A program made the translations under genes and the position numbers. This document shows positions 33,981-43,012 of a stretch of DNA of 64,000 nt, one piece after another. Numbering within the stretch: the stretch's first letter is position 1; each line of letters starts with the position of its first letter. Source of the DNA: Roseibium aggregatum IAM 12614 (GTDB taxonomy: Bacteria; Pseudomonadota; Alphaproteobacteria; Rhizobiales; Stappiaceae). The stretch is from the NCBI RefSeq assembly GCF_000168975.1, contig NZ_AAUW01000006.1, positions 62,001-126,000 of the forward strand, given 5' to 3'. Below the pieces are notes generated by a model. That model did not search any database, was not told the origin of the DNA, and worked only from the letters and a program-made list of their open reading frames with translations.

Positions 33981-35174
33981 TCAGAGCCAGAGGTTGCGCA
34001 GGAAATCGAGCGGTCTTGCTTCGAAGAAAACTCGGCCCGTTCGCCCGATGGCACAGGCAAGTGCCGGGTCTTCGCGGATCGTGGGCACAAGAAGCGTCAC
34101 GTCAAAGCGCTGCAGGTGCCGCTCGCTGGGCGCAACCGCAAGGTTCCTGTAAATCGTCTCTGCCCCGGAACCGGCCAGGCGCGTGATCGTACCGTCCAGA
34201 ACCTTCTGGTCGTTGCTCACGCGAAACTTGGCAAGGTCACCGATCTTGAGACGGTTATAGACAGATTCCGCGACGCTTAAGGTGACGATCGCGGAGGAGC
34301 AATTCACCAGGCGCATCAGGGGCTCGCCTCGTTCAACCGTCTCGCCGTTCGCAGCCAGAACTTCCCAGATGGTTCCGTTGACGTTCGAAATGAGCTTCGA
34401 GGACGTCATCCGGTTCACTCTGAGCCGCTCGACATTAATGCGATTGTCTAGCGCCTCTGCCTTTGCTTTTTCCGCGGTGAGCAAGGCTTGTTTCTCGGAC
34501 TGGTCGAGTGTCAGTTCCGAGATGCGTTGTTCGGAATAGGGTGCGTCATTGTACCCATCGCCGAGAAACGTTCCGTTCCGGGCCGCCTGCAGTTCGATTT
34601 CGACGACGGCCGCCCTCTGGCGCGCCCCTTCCAGATCCTGAGCTGCAACCCGCTGCGTCGCCCTGATCCGCTCGAAGGACGCCGAAGGTTCCAACCCGCG
34701 GTCGGTCAGTTGTTTTGAGCGTTTGAAAGCTGCCTCTGCTTCATCCCCCCTTGCTTCGGCGGCGCCAATTTCGAACGTCAGGGCACGCAGCTCCGCTTCG
34801 AGCTGCAGGATCCGCTGCCGCTGGTAGCGTTCCGATTTCGCCTTTAGATCGCTTACGGACTGTTCGATCGCGGCGATCATGTTGGTCAGCCGCTCGACCT
34901 CCGCTTTCGCAAAGGCCTTCTGGCGGATCAATTCATAGAGGTGGATGTTGTCGACGAGGGGATCATTGATCGACCCGAGTTGTTCGCCTTCTGTGACGGA
35001 AGATCCGAGAAGCCTGTGTTCCAGCGTCAGGCGGCCTGCTGTTGGTGCCCGAACCGTGGTAAGCCTGGCATTGATGACGGCGTCTGCACTTGTGCCTGAC
35101 AGATGTTCGCCTGCAATGACAAACCCCGCGGTGATGATGACCAGGCCTGCAAGCAACAATCTCAGAATCCGCAT
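33981..35174 (-). CDS. bgsB: HlyD-family membrane fusion protein (BgsB-like)
   Basis: This is a 397-residue periplasmic adaptor anchored by one N-terminal TM helix (LRLLLAGLVIITAGFVIAG). Biotinyl-lipoyl-like halves flank a long coiled coil: TVRAPTAGRLTLEHRL at about residue 44 and NGTIWEVLAANGETVERGEP at about 280. The coiled coil includes KAEVERLTNMIAAIEQSVSD to QRQRILQLEAELRALTFEIG (about 90-140). The ATG at 35174 has gagagg upstream; a TTG 12 bp earlier is possible. It directly precedes the GT2 synthase with a 1-bp gap, so the two are co-translated and likely build one synthase-export complex. Confidence 0.78.
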   Translation of the reverse strand: MRILRLLLAGLVIITAGFVIAGEHLSGTSADAVINARLTTVRAPTAGRLTLEHRLLGSSVTEGEQLGSINDPLVDNIHLYELIRQKAFAKAEVERLTNMIAAIEQSVSDLKAKSERYQRQRILQLEAELRALTFEIGAAEARGDEAEAAFKRSKQLTDRGLEPSASFERIRATQRVAAQDLEGARQRAAVVEIELQAARNGTFLGDGYNDAPYSEQRISELTLDQSEKQALLTAEKAKAEALDNRINVERLRVNRMTSSKLISNVNGTIWEVLAANGETVERGEPLMRLVNCSSAIVTLSVAESVYNRLKIGDLAKFRVSNDQKVLDGTITRLAGSGAETIYRNLAVAPSERHLQRFDVTLLVPTIREDPALACAIGRTGRVFFEARPLDFLRNLWL

Positions 35175-35521
35175 CGGACCTCTCAAGTGAGCCTATCGAG
35201 AATGAATGCCCCCAAGCGCAGACTCCCGTATCGCGCTCTACGTGTAAAGTCAGCTTTTGGTTTTCATCGGTGAGCCAGAAGTTTTCGACAAAATACCAGC
35301 GTATTCAATCAAGAATCATACCTCCTGAAACTCAATCTGTAATTGTATCTTGGGATGTAGCCGGCGCGATCCTGTCCCGGATATTTGTTGATCAGGCCTG
35401 GCCTGGTCCGTGACAGACATCTGTGTGCGCCAGACGAGGCGCGTGATGTTGATGCCCCCGCAGCGTTGCAGAGGGCAGCGCATTTCAGACGCTTGTTTAT
35501 GGCGTTCGCGTTTAGGGACCG

Positions 35522-35887
35522 TCAGCCGGCCCGGGCAGAATTCCAGGCCGCAAGATCCCGCAGGATGGGCACCAGCGCCAGGCCATCGCGCGACAGGCAA
35601 TAGGCTGTTGCAACATCGGCCGATCGCGACACCAGTCCGTCCTTTTCAAGTTCGCGCAACGCCCGGACGAGGACACGGCGGCTTGCAAATTCAAGGCGGC
35701 GCTGAATATCCGGCAGAGCGCGCGCCCTCTCGGACAGGGCAATCAGGATCGAGGCTTTCCATTGTCCGCTCACCGTCTGGAGGCCAGCAGCAAGATCGCA
35801 CCAGCCATGAAGGTTACCGCGGTTTCGCTGCTGGATCGTCGACCAGGTCCGGTGGCTTGCTGTGTCAAAATTGTCAGACTGGTTCAT
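35522..35887 (-). CDS. HxlR-type transcriptional regulator
   Basis: The 121-residue protein has the HxlR winged-helix core: CDLAAGLQTVSGQWKASIL, the recognition helix FASRRVLVRALRELEKDGL, and the wing VSRSADVATAYCLSRDG. Family members sense electrophiles or other stress and usually control a divergent gene. Here that gene is the glyoxalase-fold protein starting 47 bp away. The family's N-terminal CPV motif is replaced by WCDLAAG, so the cysteine is present but the context differs. The 347 bp upstream toward the bgsB start (35175-35521) show no gene. Confidence 0.85.
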   Translation of the reverse strand: MNQSDNFDTASHRTWSTIQQRNRGNLHGWCDLAAGLQTVSGQWKASILIALSERARALPDIQRRLEFASRRVLVRALRELEKDGLVSRSADVATAYCLSRDGLALVPILRDLAAWNSARAG

Positions 35888-35934
35888 GCGCGGGAAGCTC
35901 CGATAGATGTCTCCCGAAACATGGAGATCAACCG

Positions 35935-36390
35935 ATGTCAGAACAAGTTTTCACTGGCTTTCACCACTTTGCAATCCGCTCGCCTGACCTGCAGCGGTCC
36001 GTCTCGTTTTATGAAGAAATCGGTTTCCGCCAGGTGCACGATTGGACATTGCCGGACTATGGCATTGACCGCGCGGTGATGATGCAGGCACCCGACGGGA
36101 AAAGCTGGATCGAACTGTTCGATCTGCAGGCCGGGATCCCGATGCAAGGCGTCGGTGCGCAAAACGGTCAAGAGGTTTCGACGGGTGCACTCGCGCACCT
36201 TTGCCTGAGCGTGACTGATCTTGACCAGGCTTGCACTCGGATTGTTGAAGCAGGTGCCAGGCATCTCAACGGTCCCGAAGCACTGACCCTTGGCCAACCC
36301 GAAGTCCGGGTTCGAAACGCAATTTTCGAAGGGCCGGCCGGCGAGGTCATTGAACTCTTGCAGACCGTTCGCTTCCCCGGCGACCGCTAG
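35935..36390 (+). CDS. VOC (glyoxalase/bleomycin-resistance fold) protein
   Basis: The 151-residue product has two beta-alpha-beta-beta-beta modules of the vicinal-oxygen-chelate fold. Module 1 has FHHFAIRSPDLQRSVSFYEEI and SWIELFDL; module 2 has LAHLCLSVTDLDQACTRIVE and GEVIELLQ. The putative metal ligands are His (HHFAI), Glu (WIELF), His (AHLCL) and Glu (EVIEL), a complete set. The enzyme class (lyase, dioxygenase or resistance protein) is not resolved. The ATG at 35935 follows ggagatc. The divergent HxlR regulator next door probably controls it. Confidence 0.85.
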   Translation: MSEQVFTGFHHFAIRSPDLQRSVSFYEEIGFRQVHDWTLPDYGIDRAVMMQAPDGKSWIELFDLQAGIPMQGVGAQNGQEVSTGALAHLCLSVTDLDQACTRIVEAGARHLNGPEALTLGQPEVRVRNAIFEGPAGEVIELLQTVRFPGDR

Positions 36391-36424
36391 GCTTGGGGGA
36401 GATGTCGGGAGATCGCGTGGCCCG

Positions 36425-37636
36425 TTAATCCCGCCCCATGTCCCAGGCGGTGAGCTGGTCAACAGCGCGTTTGGGGCCAAGGGTCAGGCGGTAGAAGTCG
36501 AACAAGCCCGGACGCACCGAAGCGAAAAAATAATTGAAGTGAAGCGCGAAGAAGCGAAAGCGCAGGTGTCGGAACCTGTCTGCGGTCATCCTGTCGGGAA
36601 TGCACACGCTGAACCGTCTTGGCTCCGGGAGAGCTTCGCTTGGCCCGGCCGGCCGGGCATAACGCGCCACTGGTGGGGTGCGGCCACCGCAGAGCGGGTC
36701 GTGGGGGCCGTAAAGATCCGTCCAGTCGACACCGGACCGTGCCACCGCCGTCATGGCCTCTCCAAAACCGCCGTCCGGCCCAAAGCCGCCCAGGCAATCG
36801 AACGCAGGTCCCAACGTGACAAAAGCGAAGCCGCCGGGGCGCCGGACGATGTCCGGTTGCCGGCGCAGAACCGCGGCAAGAATATAGATCGCCACGAAGG
36901 TGCCACAGCTATGAGACACGAACACCAGGTCCGTGTCGTCGTCCGCTTCGGAGGCTGCGGCAACGATCAGGTCTGCGCTTTCCTCTATGCGGGCAAGCAT
37001 CTCCGGGTGATCGTTGCGGGCGAGCCGGGCCATGAAGTGCCAGCTGTTGACCAGGTACCGGAAATAGGACTTTGGCTCCAGCCAGGTCATGAGCAGATAA
37101 ACCGCGACCAGCCACGCCGCGCTGCCTCCCAGCAACACGGACCAGGCGATTTCGTCTGCTTGGTCCTCCCGGACTGCCGCGCCCACATTGCGCAGAATGA
37201 CCGGCGCCAGAAGAATGGGTGGCAGCAGGCTGGTCAGGAAATAGAGAATAAGACCTACCGGGGGATATAGACAGAAGACCCCGTGCGCCCAGTTGCTTCT
37301 CAATGCGGCCCGATATCCGCCTGCCTGCGCGACCAACATGAAAGACCGGAGCGCATCCAAAACCGTCCGCAGCCAGGAGCGTTGAAAATCGGGTTTGATG
37401 ACATCCCGCCAGCCGATTTGCACGAACCTCGTGTCGACGTGGGCCTCGGGCCAGTCAACATGCCCGCTCCAGCTGGAGGTGGTGCCGCCAGGCTCGAGAC
37501 CTTCCTTCAGCTCGGACAAGGCTCCGTCCACCAGCCGAACTTTCAGGAAGGTGTTGAACTCCTTTCGGAGCAACGCGAAGCAGTAACGCGCCGGGCGCAA
37601 ATCATAGCCGGGAAAATAGAGGACGAGCCGCTTCAC
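36425..37636 (-). CDS. Membrane-associated alpha/beta hydrolase-like protein
   Basis: The 403-residue protein begins with a strand-like KRLVLYFPGYDLRPARYCF, has two central hydrophobic segments (LYPPVGLILYFLTSLLPPIL and WSVLLGGSAAWLVAVYLLM, about 130-190), and then a hydrolase-like core with DTDLVFVSHSCGTFVAIYIL, where SHSCG is the nucleophile elbow near residue 242. Later pieces include PGGFAFVTLGPAFD. No family name comes to mind. A lipase or esterase acting at the membrane is plausible. It converges with the VOC gene and is divergent from panC. Confidence 0.6.
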   Translation of the reverse strand: MKRLVLYFPGYDLRPARYCFALLRKEFNTFLKVRLVDGALSELKEGLEPGGTTSSWSGHVDWPEAHVDTRFVQIGWRDVIKPDFQRSWLRTVLDALRSFMLVAQAGGYRAALRSNWAHGVFCLYPPVGLILYFLTSLLPPILLAPVILRNVGAAVREDQADEIAWSVLLGGSAAWLVAVYLLMTWLEPKSYFRYLVNSWHFMARLARNDHPEMLARIEESADLIVAAASEADDDTDLVFVSHSCGTFVAIYILAAVLRRQPDIVRRPGGFAFVTLGPAFDCLGGFGPDGGFGEAMTAVARSGVDWTDLYGPHDPLCGGRTPPVARYARPAGPSEALPEPRRFSVCIPDRMTADRFRHLRFRFFALHFNYFFASVRPGLFDFYRLTLGPKRAVDQLTAWDMGRD

Positions 37637-37896
37637 ATGCGTCTTGATAAGTCACTCCCCCAGGTGCCGCGCCTTTGCCTTTGGCCTGTCTTCGAAAGCC
37701 GGTTCTTCTTCTGGCGCTGTCGTGGCGCAAGTCTATGTCGTCTTCCTCACGCGGATCTACCTTGTAATAATAGACAGTAACGGGGCCTGCAAACTCTCTG
37801 TCCCTTTGTACACTGGACATTCCTCTCACCGTCATTATGCTGCACCCGCGAAAAGAAACCCCGGTCGGGAAACGGGGTCGCGGGAGGATGAGAACG

Positions 37897-38751
37897 ATGA
37901 TCATCTGCCGGACGAAGGCGGAGATACGCGAAGCCGTGCGAGGCTGGAAACGCGCGGGTGAAACCGTCGGGGTGGTGCCGACAATGGGCTATTTGCATGA
38001 GGGCCATCTCGGCCTCGTGCGCATGGCGCGGCAAAAGGCGGAGCGCGTGGTTGCCACCATTTTCGTCAACCCCACCCAGTTTGGCCCCAATGAGGATCTG
38101 TCGACCTATCCGCGTGATGAAGCGCGCGATCTTGCGCTGCTGGAGGCGGAAGGCACCGACGCCGTGTTTCTGCCGAGCGTTGAGGAAATGTACGGTGCCG
38201 GTGGCGACACCTTTGTCGAGGTTCCGGGCCTCTCCGCCATTTTGCAGGGCGCTCTCAGGCCCGGTCATTTCCGGGGTGTGTCTACGGTCGTCACCAAGCT
38301 TTTCAACATCGTCACGCCGGATTTCGCCGTCTTCGGCGAGAAGGATTATCAGCAGCTCACCTTGATCAGGCAGATGGTTCGCGATCTCGACATGCCGCTG
38401 GAAATCGTGCCGCACAAGACGGTGCGCGAGGATGACGGGCTGGCAATGTCGTCGCGCAACGTTCGCCTGACGGCGGAGCACCGGGCCGAGGCTGTCCAGC
38501 TCAGCCGGTCGCTCAGCGCTGCCGAGGAACTCGCGAAATCGGCCCCTGCAATTTCGGTGCTGGAAGCCGCTGTCCGAAAAAGCCTTGGCGAAGCCCCCTC
38601 CGGAAAGGTGGAAAGCGTCGACATCCGCGACGCAGAAACCCTTGAAGAGCTTTCCGGCACCCTCGACCGCCCGGCTGTCGTGCTGCTGGCCGTGCGCTTT
38701 GGCACCGTTCTCCTGATCGACCAGCGGGTGATTGCACCCGCCGCCCGATAA
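37897..38751 (+). CDS. panC: Pantothenate synthetase PanC
   Basis: PanC condenses pantoate and beta-alanine with ATP to give pantothenate (vitamin B5, the coenzyme A precursor). The 284-residue length is standard. The ATP-binding HIGH-like segment is PTMGYLHEGHLGLVRMA (about residue 26), NPTQFGPNEDLSTYPRD binds substrate, GEKDYQQLTLIRQMV follows, and the KMSKS-equivalent loop is LAMSSRNVRLT. The ATG at 37897 lies 9 bases after ggagg; earlier in-frame starts lack a site. panB follows 33 bp later, forming a panC-panB operon. Confidence 0.95.
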   Translation: MIICRTKAEIREAVRGWKRAGETVGVVPTMGYLHEGHLGLVRMARQKAERVVATIFVNPTQFGPNEDLSTYPRDEARDLALLEAEGTDAVFLPSVEEMYGAGGDTFVEVPGLSAILQGALRPGHFRGVSTVVTKLFNIVTPDFAVFGEKDYQQLTLIRQMVRDLDMPLEIVPHKTVREDDGLAMSSRNVRLTAEHRAEAVQLSRSLSAAEELAKSAPAISVLEAAVRKSLGEAPSGKVESVDIRDAETLEELSGTLDRPAVVLLAVRFGTVLLIDQRVIAPAAR

Positions 38752-38784
38752 TCCGTCTCAAGCCCCTTATCGAAAGGACGCCGC

Positions 38785-39594
38785 ATGAGCACCCAGAAAC
38801 CCGTCCGCCGCATCACGGCCCCGCAGATCACCCGTCGCAAGGGCGGTGATCCCATCGTCTCGCTGACCTCCTATCACGCGCATACGGCGGCCATCGTCGA
38901 CAAATACGCTGATTTCATCCTGGTGGGTGACAGCCTCGGTATGGTCATGCACGGCATGGAATCCACTGTTGGTGTCTCGCTGGAACTGATGATCATGCAC
39001 GGCAAGGCCGTGGTACGCGGCACCAGCCGGGCGCTGGTGGTGGTCGACATGCCCTTCGGCACCTATGAGGAAAGCCCGTCGGTGGCCTTCCGCAACGCCG
39101 CCCGCGTGATGAAGGAAACCCAATGCGGTGCGGTGAAGCTGGAGGGCGGCGCCCGCATGGCCGAGACCATCCACTTCCTGACCGAACGCGGCATTCCGGT
39201 GATGGCCCACATCGGCCTGACGCCGCAATCGGTCAACGTCATGGGCGGGTTCAAGACACAAGGGCGCGACGAGGAGAGCTGGGCGAGCCACGAGGAAGAC
39301 GCAAAGGCCGTTGCCGAGGCGGGGGCCTTCGCCCTGGTTCTGGAAGGCATGGTCGAGCCGCTGGCGGCAAAAATCACCAGACAGATCGCGATCCCGACCA
39401 TCGGCATCGGCGCGTCGGCCGAATGCGATGGTCAGATCCTGGTTCTGGAAGACATGCTCGGCCTCAACCCGACGCCACCGAAATTCGTCAAGGTCTATGG
39501 CAATCTCGGTGGCCAGATCGAGGCAGCGGTGAAGGCCTATTCGGAAGAGGTCAAGGACCGCAGCTTCCCCGGTGAGAGCGAAGTGTACCGGTAG
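38785..39594 (+). CDS. panB: 3-methyl-2-oxobutanoate hydroxymethyltransferase PanB
   Basis: PanB adds a hydroxymethyl group from 5,10-methylene-THF to alpha-ketoisovalerate, the first committed step to pantothenate. The 269 residues include the metal-binding start [33 protein letters not shown] (Asp ligand), [27 protein letters not shown] and [15 protein letters not shown] (His and catalytic region), then [18 protein letters not shown]. The gene is intact and coupled to panC. A long repeat array begins 10 bp after its stop. Confidence 0.96.
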   Translation: MSTQKPVRRITAPQITRRKGGDPIVSLTSYHAHTAAIVDKYADFILVGDSLGMVMHGMESTVGVSLELMIMHGKAVVRGTSRALVVVDMPFGTYEESPSVAFRNAARVMKETQCGAVKLEGGARMAETIHFLTERGIPVMAHIGLTPQSVNVMGGFKTQGRDEESWASHEEDAKAVAEAGAFALVLEGMVEPLAAKITRQIAIPTIGIGASAECDGQILVLEDMLGLNPTPPKFVKVYGNLGGQIEAAVKAYSEEVKDRSFPGESEVYR

Positions 39595-39603
39595 GGGCCA
39601 GTT

Positions 39604-40730
39604 TCTCACCTCTCGGCTTGTCATCCCGGACGCAGTGAAACGGAGATCCGGGACCGGGGCGCCCGTGCCTTGCCTTTTGAACGCGTGCCCACGCCGTCCG
39701 CCGGTGGCTCTCCGATCCCGGCTCGCGCTGACGCTTGGCCGGGATGACGATGGGGAGGGTTTGCCATGGTGTGTCACGAAATATTTGGCCGCGTGACTTC
39801 TCACCTCTCGGCTTGTCATCCCGGACGCAGTGAAACGGAGATCCGGGACCGGGGCGCCCGTGCCTTGCCTTTTGAACGCGTGCCCACACCGACCGCCGGT
39901 GGCTCTCCGATCCCGGCTCGCGCTGACGCTTGGCCGGGATGACGATGGGGAGGGTTTGCCATGGTGTGTCACGAAATATTTGGCCGCGTGATTTCTCACC
40001 TCTCGGCTTGTCATCCCGGACGCAGTGAAACGGAGATCCGGGACCGGAGCGCCCGTGCCTTGCCTTTTGAACGCGTCCCAACGCCGTCCGCCGGTGGCTC
40101 TCCGATCCCGGCTCGCGCTGACGCTTGGCCGGGATGACGATGGGGAGGGTTTGCCATGGTGTGTCACGAAATATTTGGCCGCGTGACTTCTCACCTCTTG
40201 GCTTGTCATCCCGGACGCAGTGAAACGGAGATCCGGGACCGGAACGCCCGTGCCTTACCTTTTGAACGCGTCCCAACGCCGTCCGCCGGTGGCTCTCCGA
40301 TCCCGGCTCGCGCTGACGCTTGGCCGGGATGACGATGGGGAGGGTTTGCCATGGTGTGTCACGAAATATTTGGCCGCGTGACTTCTCACCTCTTGGCTTG
40401 TCATCCCGGACGCAGTGAAACGGAGATCCGGGACCGGAACGCCCGTGCCTTACCTTTTGAACGCGTCCCAACGCCGTCCGCCGGTGGCTCTCCGATCCCG
40501 GTTCGCGCTGACGCTTGGCCGGGATGACGATGGGGAGGGTTTGCCATGGTGTGTCACGAAATATTTGGCCGCGTGACTTCTCACCTCTCGGTTGGTCATC
40601 CCGGACGCAGTGAAACGGAGATCCGGGACCGGGGCGCCAGTGCCTTGCCTTTTGAGCGCGTGCCCACGTCGTCCGCTGGTGGCTCTCCGATCCCGGCTCG
40701 CGCTGGCGCTTGGCCGGGATGACGATGGAA
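39604..40730. repeat. Six-copy 195-bp tandem repeat downstream of panB
   Basis: The string tctcacctc begins copies at 39604, 39799, 39994, 40189, 40384 and 40579, an exact 195-bp period. The first five are complete and the sixth is cut at about 40730. Copies differ by only a few substitutions, so the amplification is recent. Each unit contains gtcatcccggacgcag near its start and gccgggatgacg about 130 bp later, which are inverted ends. It also holds atggtgtgtcacgaaatattt. The long minus-strand open frames across it are repeat-derived and not genes. 40731-40818 carries only the ada upstream region. Confidence 0.93.
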
Positions 40731-40818
40731 AGGTCTGTTTTCCGGCGCTATCCGATGGAATGAAATTAACGCCCGATTTCCGGCTGCAATGCACTCACAC
40801 CGGGCGTAAGGTCGGGTC

Positions 40819-41883
40819 ATGCTGATGACCCGACCCAGTTTCGACACGCTCTATGAAGCGCTTCTGAACCGCGATCCGTCTTATGACGGACGCGTCTTCG
40901 TCTGTGTGGCTTCCACCGGCATCTTCTGCCGGCTGACCTGCCCGGCGCGCAAGCCGAAGCGGGAGAACTGCACCTTCTACGACACGGTTGCCGAATGTTT
41001 TGACGCGGGCTTCCGACCCTGCAAGCGCTGCCGCCCGACGACACCGGAGGCAAGTGCCGACCCGGTGGTAAAACCGCTGATCGAGGCGCTGGAAAAACGG
41101 CCCGGCTACCGCTGGGGCGAACCGGATCTCGTTCGCATGGGGTTTGACCCCTCAACGGTGCGCCGGGCCTTCAAGCGGCATTTCGGCATGACCTTTTTGG
41201 AAATGGCGCGTCAACGACGCCTCCAGGAAGGCTTCTCCACGCTTGCAGAAGGCGGCAAGGTGATTGATGCGCAGATCACGGCAGGCTTCGATTCCCCAAG
41301 CGCGTTCCGCGAAGCCTTTGCCAGGATCCTCGGCCAGTCTCCCGGGGCCTTTTCCACCAAACCGCTGCTGTTTGCCGACTGGGTGGCATCGCCGCTCGGC
41401 CCGCTGATTGCCGTTGCCGACAAGACCCAGTTGCACCTTCTGGAATTCCTCGACCGTAAGGCCTTTCCGGCAGAGTTCAGGAAGCTCCAGACTTATGCGA
41501 AGGGCGAGATCGGCTTCGGTCGGACGGATGTCACAGACCAGATCCAGAGCGAACTCGACCGTTTTTTCGCCGGTACCGGTGGCCGGTTTGAAACAAGGCT
41601 CGCGCTGCACGGGTCGGCGTTCACGCGGGATGTCTGGCGCGAGCTGTTGACCATTCCACCCGGCGAGACACGAAGTTATTCCGAACTGGCACGGGCCCTG
41701 GGTCGGCCGGAAGCTGTGCGGGCAGTTGCCCGGGCCAATGGCGCTAACCAGCTCGCCCTTGTGGTGCCATGCCACCGGGTGATCGGCGCCGACGGCTCTC
41801 TCACCGGCTACGGCGGAGGGCTCTGGCGCAAGCAACGCCTGATCGAGCTGGAACAGAGCTACCGGCAGACACCTGCTGCTTGA
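40819..41883 (+). CDS. ada: Bifunctional Ada: methylphosphotriester and O6-alkylguanine methyltransferase/regulator
   Basis: Ada repairs alkylated DNA by suicidal methyl transfer and, once methylated, activates its own regulon. The 354-residue length matches E. coli Ada. The N-terminal zinc domain has FCRLTCPARKPKRENC and PCKRCRP, giving the four cysteines including the phosphotriester acceptor. An AraC-type helix-turn-helix follows (about 85-180, with VIDAQITAGFDSPSAFREAF). The C-terminal AGT domain has the active site VVPCHRVIG (Cys near residue 317) and GYGGGLWRKQRLIELE. It stands alone, next to the repeat array. AlkC at 12093 is the other alkylation-repair gene here. Confidence 0.94.
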   Translation: MLMTRPSFDTLYEALLNRDPSYDGRVFVCVASTGIFCRLTCPARKPKRENCTFYDTVAECFDAGFRPCKRCRPTTPEASADPVVKPLIEALEKRPGYRWGEPDLVRMGFDPSTVRRAFKRHFGMTFLEMARQRRLQEGFSTLAEGGKVIDAQITAGFDSPSAFREAFARILGQSPGAFSTKPLLFADWVASPLGPLIAVADKTQLHLLEFLDRKAFPAEFRKLQTYAKGEIGFGRTDVTDQIQSELDRFFAGTGGRFETRLALHGSAFTRDVWRELLTIPPGETRSYSELARALGRPEAVRAVARANGANQLALVVPCHRVIGADGSLTGYGGGLWRKQRLIELEQSYRQTPAA

Positions 41884-41932
41884 CGGGCACCACGTCAGGC
41901 AGCGCAAGTGCCCTCGTCCTAGAGCTGACGTG

Positions 41933-43012
41933 TTAGCGGTCGAAGCGGACAGGCACCTGCATGTTCATGCGTGCAACGCGAAGTTCGCCCGGAAACTTCG
42001 GCATTGGGGCGGCCCTGCGCACCATGTCGAGCGCGGCCTGGTCCAGCACCGGGTGCCCGGAAGACCGGGTGATGCGAATGCCGGAAACAGCACCGTTGGA
42101 GGAAATCGTAAAGCCGACGTTCACAGTTCCCACCAGTCTCTGTCGCTTTGCTTCCCGGGGATAGCGTTTTGCCCGGCGCAGTTTCGCCACCACCTTGCCC
42201 TGGTAATTGGACGTCGCTTTCGTGCCGCCGTCATTGGTACGGGCATTCGCACGGCCATTGACATTCGATTTCGCGCTTTTGCTGGTGATGCGCTCACCGC
42301 CCTTGCGGGCGTTGGTCTCCGCACCCCTGGTCTGCGTTTTCTCAACCTTCTTGGGTGTTTCACGCTCGTCCACCCTGGGAGCTTCTGCCTTGCGGACAGG
42401 CGGCTCGGGTTTACGGGTTGGCGTCTGTATAACCTCGGCGAGCGGATCGGCAATGGGCTGTTGCACTTCCGCTTCCAATTCCACCGGCTTAACCGTCTCC
42501 ATCGGTGCAGCAGGCTCCACCCGTGCAAGTTCGACAGGCTTCTGCTGCGGTGCTGGCTCGACCGGCTTGACCGGTTCCGGTGTAACCCGGCTTTGTGTCG
42601 TTACAGGCGCTGTCACCAGCTCCGTTGAGGTAATGCCTGCCGTCGCCGGAACGGACAGGACAGCTTCTGACACCGGCACGTCAGGCACGGCCTTGGCAAC
42701 GGCCGGGACTGGTTGCACCTCCACCGGTTTGACCGCAGTGTCACGACGCACCTCGGGCGTTGCCGCGCTTACCTGCGCCTCTTCAATTGGCGTCACATCC
42801 AGCGGTACGTCTTCAAGCGGCGGGTGATCCGCAACCGCATCCACCTGCGCACCGGCGACAAGATCCTCGATGGATCCGATCACGGAAACGCCGCCGCCTT
42901 CCGATGCTGCAATCGAGACTTCGCCAGGATCTTTCGCAAAGAAGGCGGCACCGGTGCCATGAAGCACCAGAGAGAGGATTGCCCCGGCAGCCAGGAAACG
43001 CGCGAAACTCAC
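41933..43012 (-). CDS. tonB: Energy transducer TonB
   Basis: TonB spans the periplasm and passes inner-membrane energy to outer-membrane receptors. The 359 residues comprise an N-terminal TM anchor (FLAAGAILSLVLHGTGAAFF, with the conserved His), a long Pro/Val/Glu/Lys-rich spacer (about 85-240; for example VKPVEPAPQQKPVELA), and a C-terminal TonB domain (about 270-359) with KLRRAKRYPREAKRQRLVG, GTVNVGFTISSNGAVSGI and RRAAPMPKFPGEL. Its start overlaps the exbD2 stop (4 bp). It ends the five-gene minus-strand operon. Confidence 0.9.
   Translation of the reverse strand: MSFARFLAAGAILSLVLHGTGAAFFAKDPGEVSIAASEGGGVSVIGSIEDLVAGAQVDAVADHPPLEDVPLDVTPIEEAQVSAATPEVRRDTAVKPVEVQPVPAVAKAVPDVPVSEAVLSVPATAGITSTELVTAPVTTQSRVTPEPVKPVEPAPQQKPVELARVEPAAPMETVKPVELEAEVQQPIADPLAEVIQTPTRKPEPPVRKAEAPRVDERETPKKVEKTQTRGAETNARKGGERITSKSAKSNVNGRANARTNDGGTKATSNYQGKVVAKLRRAKRYPREAKRQRLVGTVNVGFTISSNGAVSGIRITRSSGHPVLDQAALDMVRRAAPMPKFPGELRVARMNMQVPVRFDR

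Noticed and set aside
39551..40471. Long minus-strand frames through the 195-bp repeats (also 38767-40209)
   Set aside because: The translations repeat the same segment several times because the DNA is a tandem array (195 is divisible by 3), which keeps the frame open. There is no ribosome site or domain.
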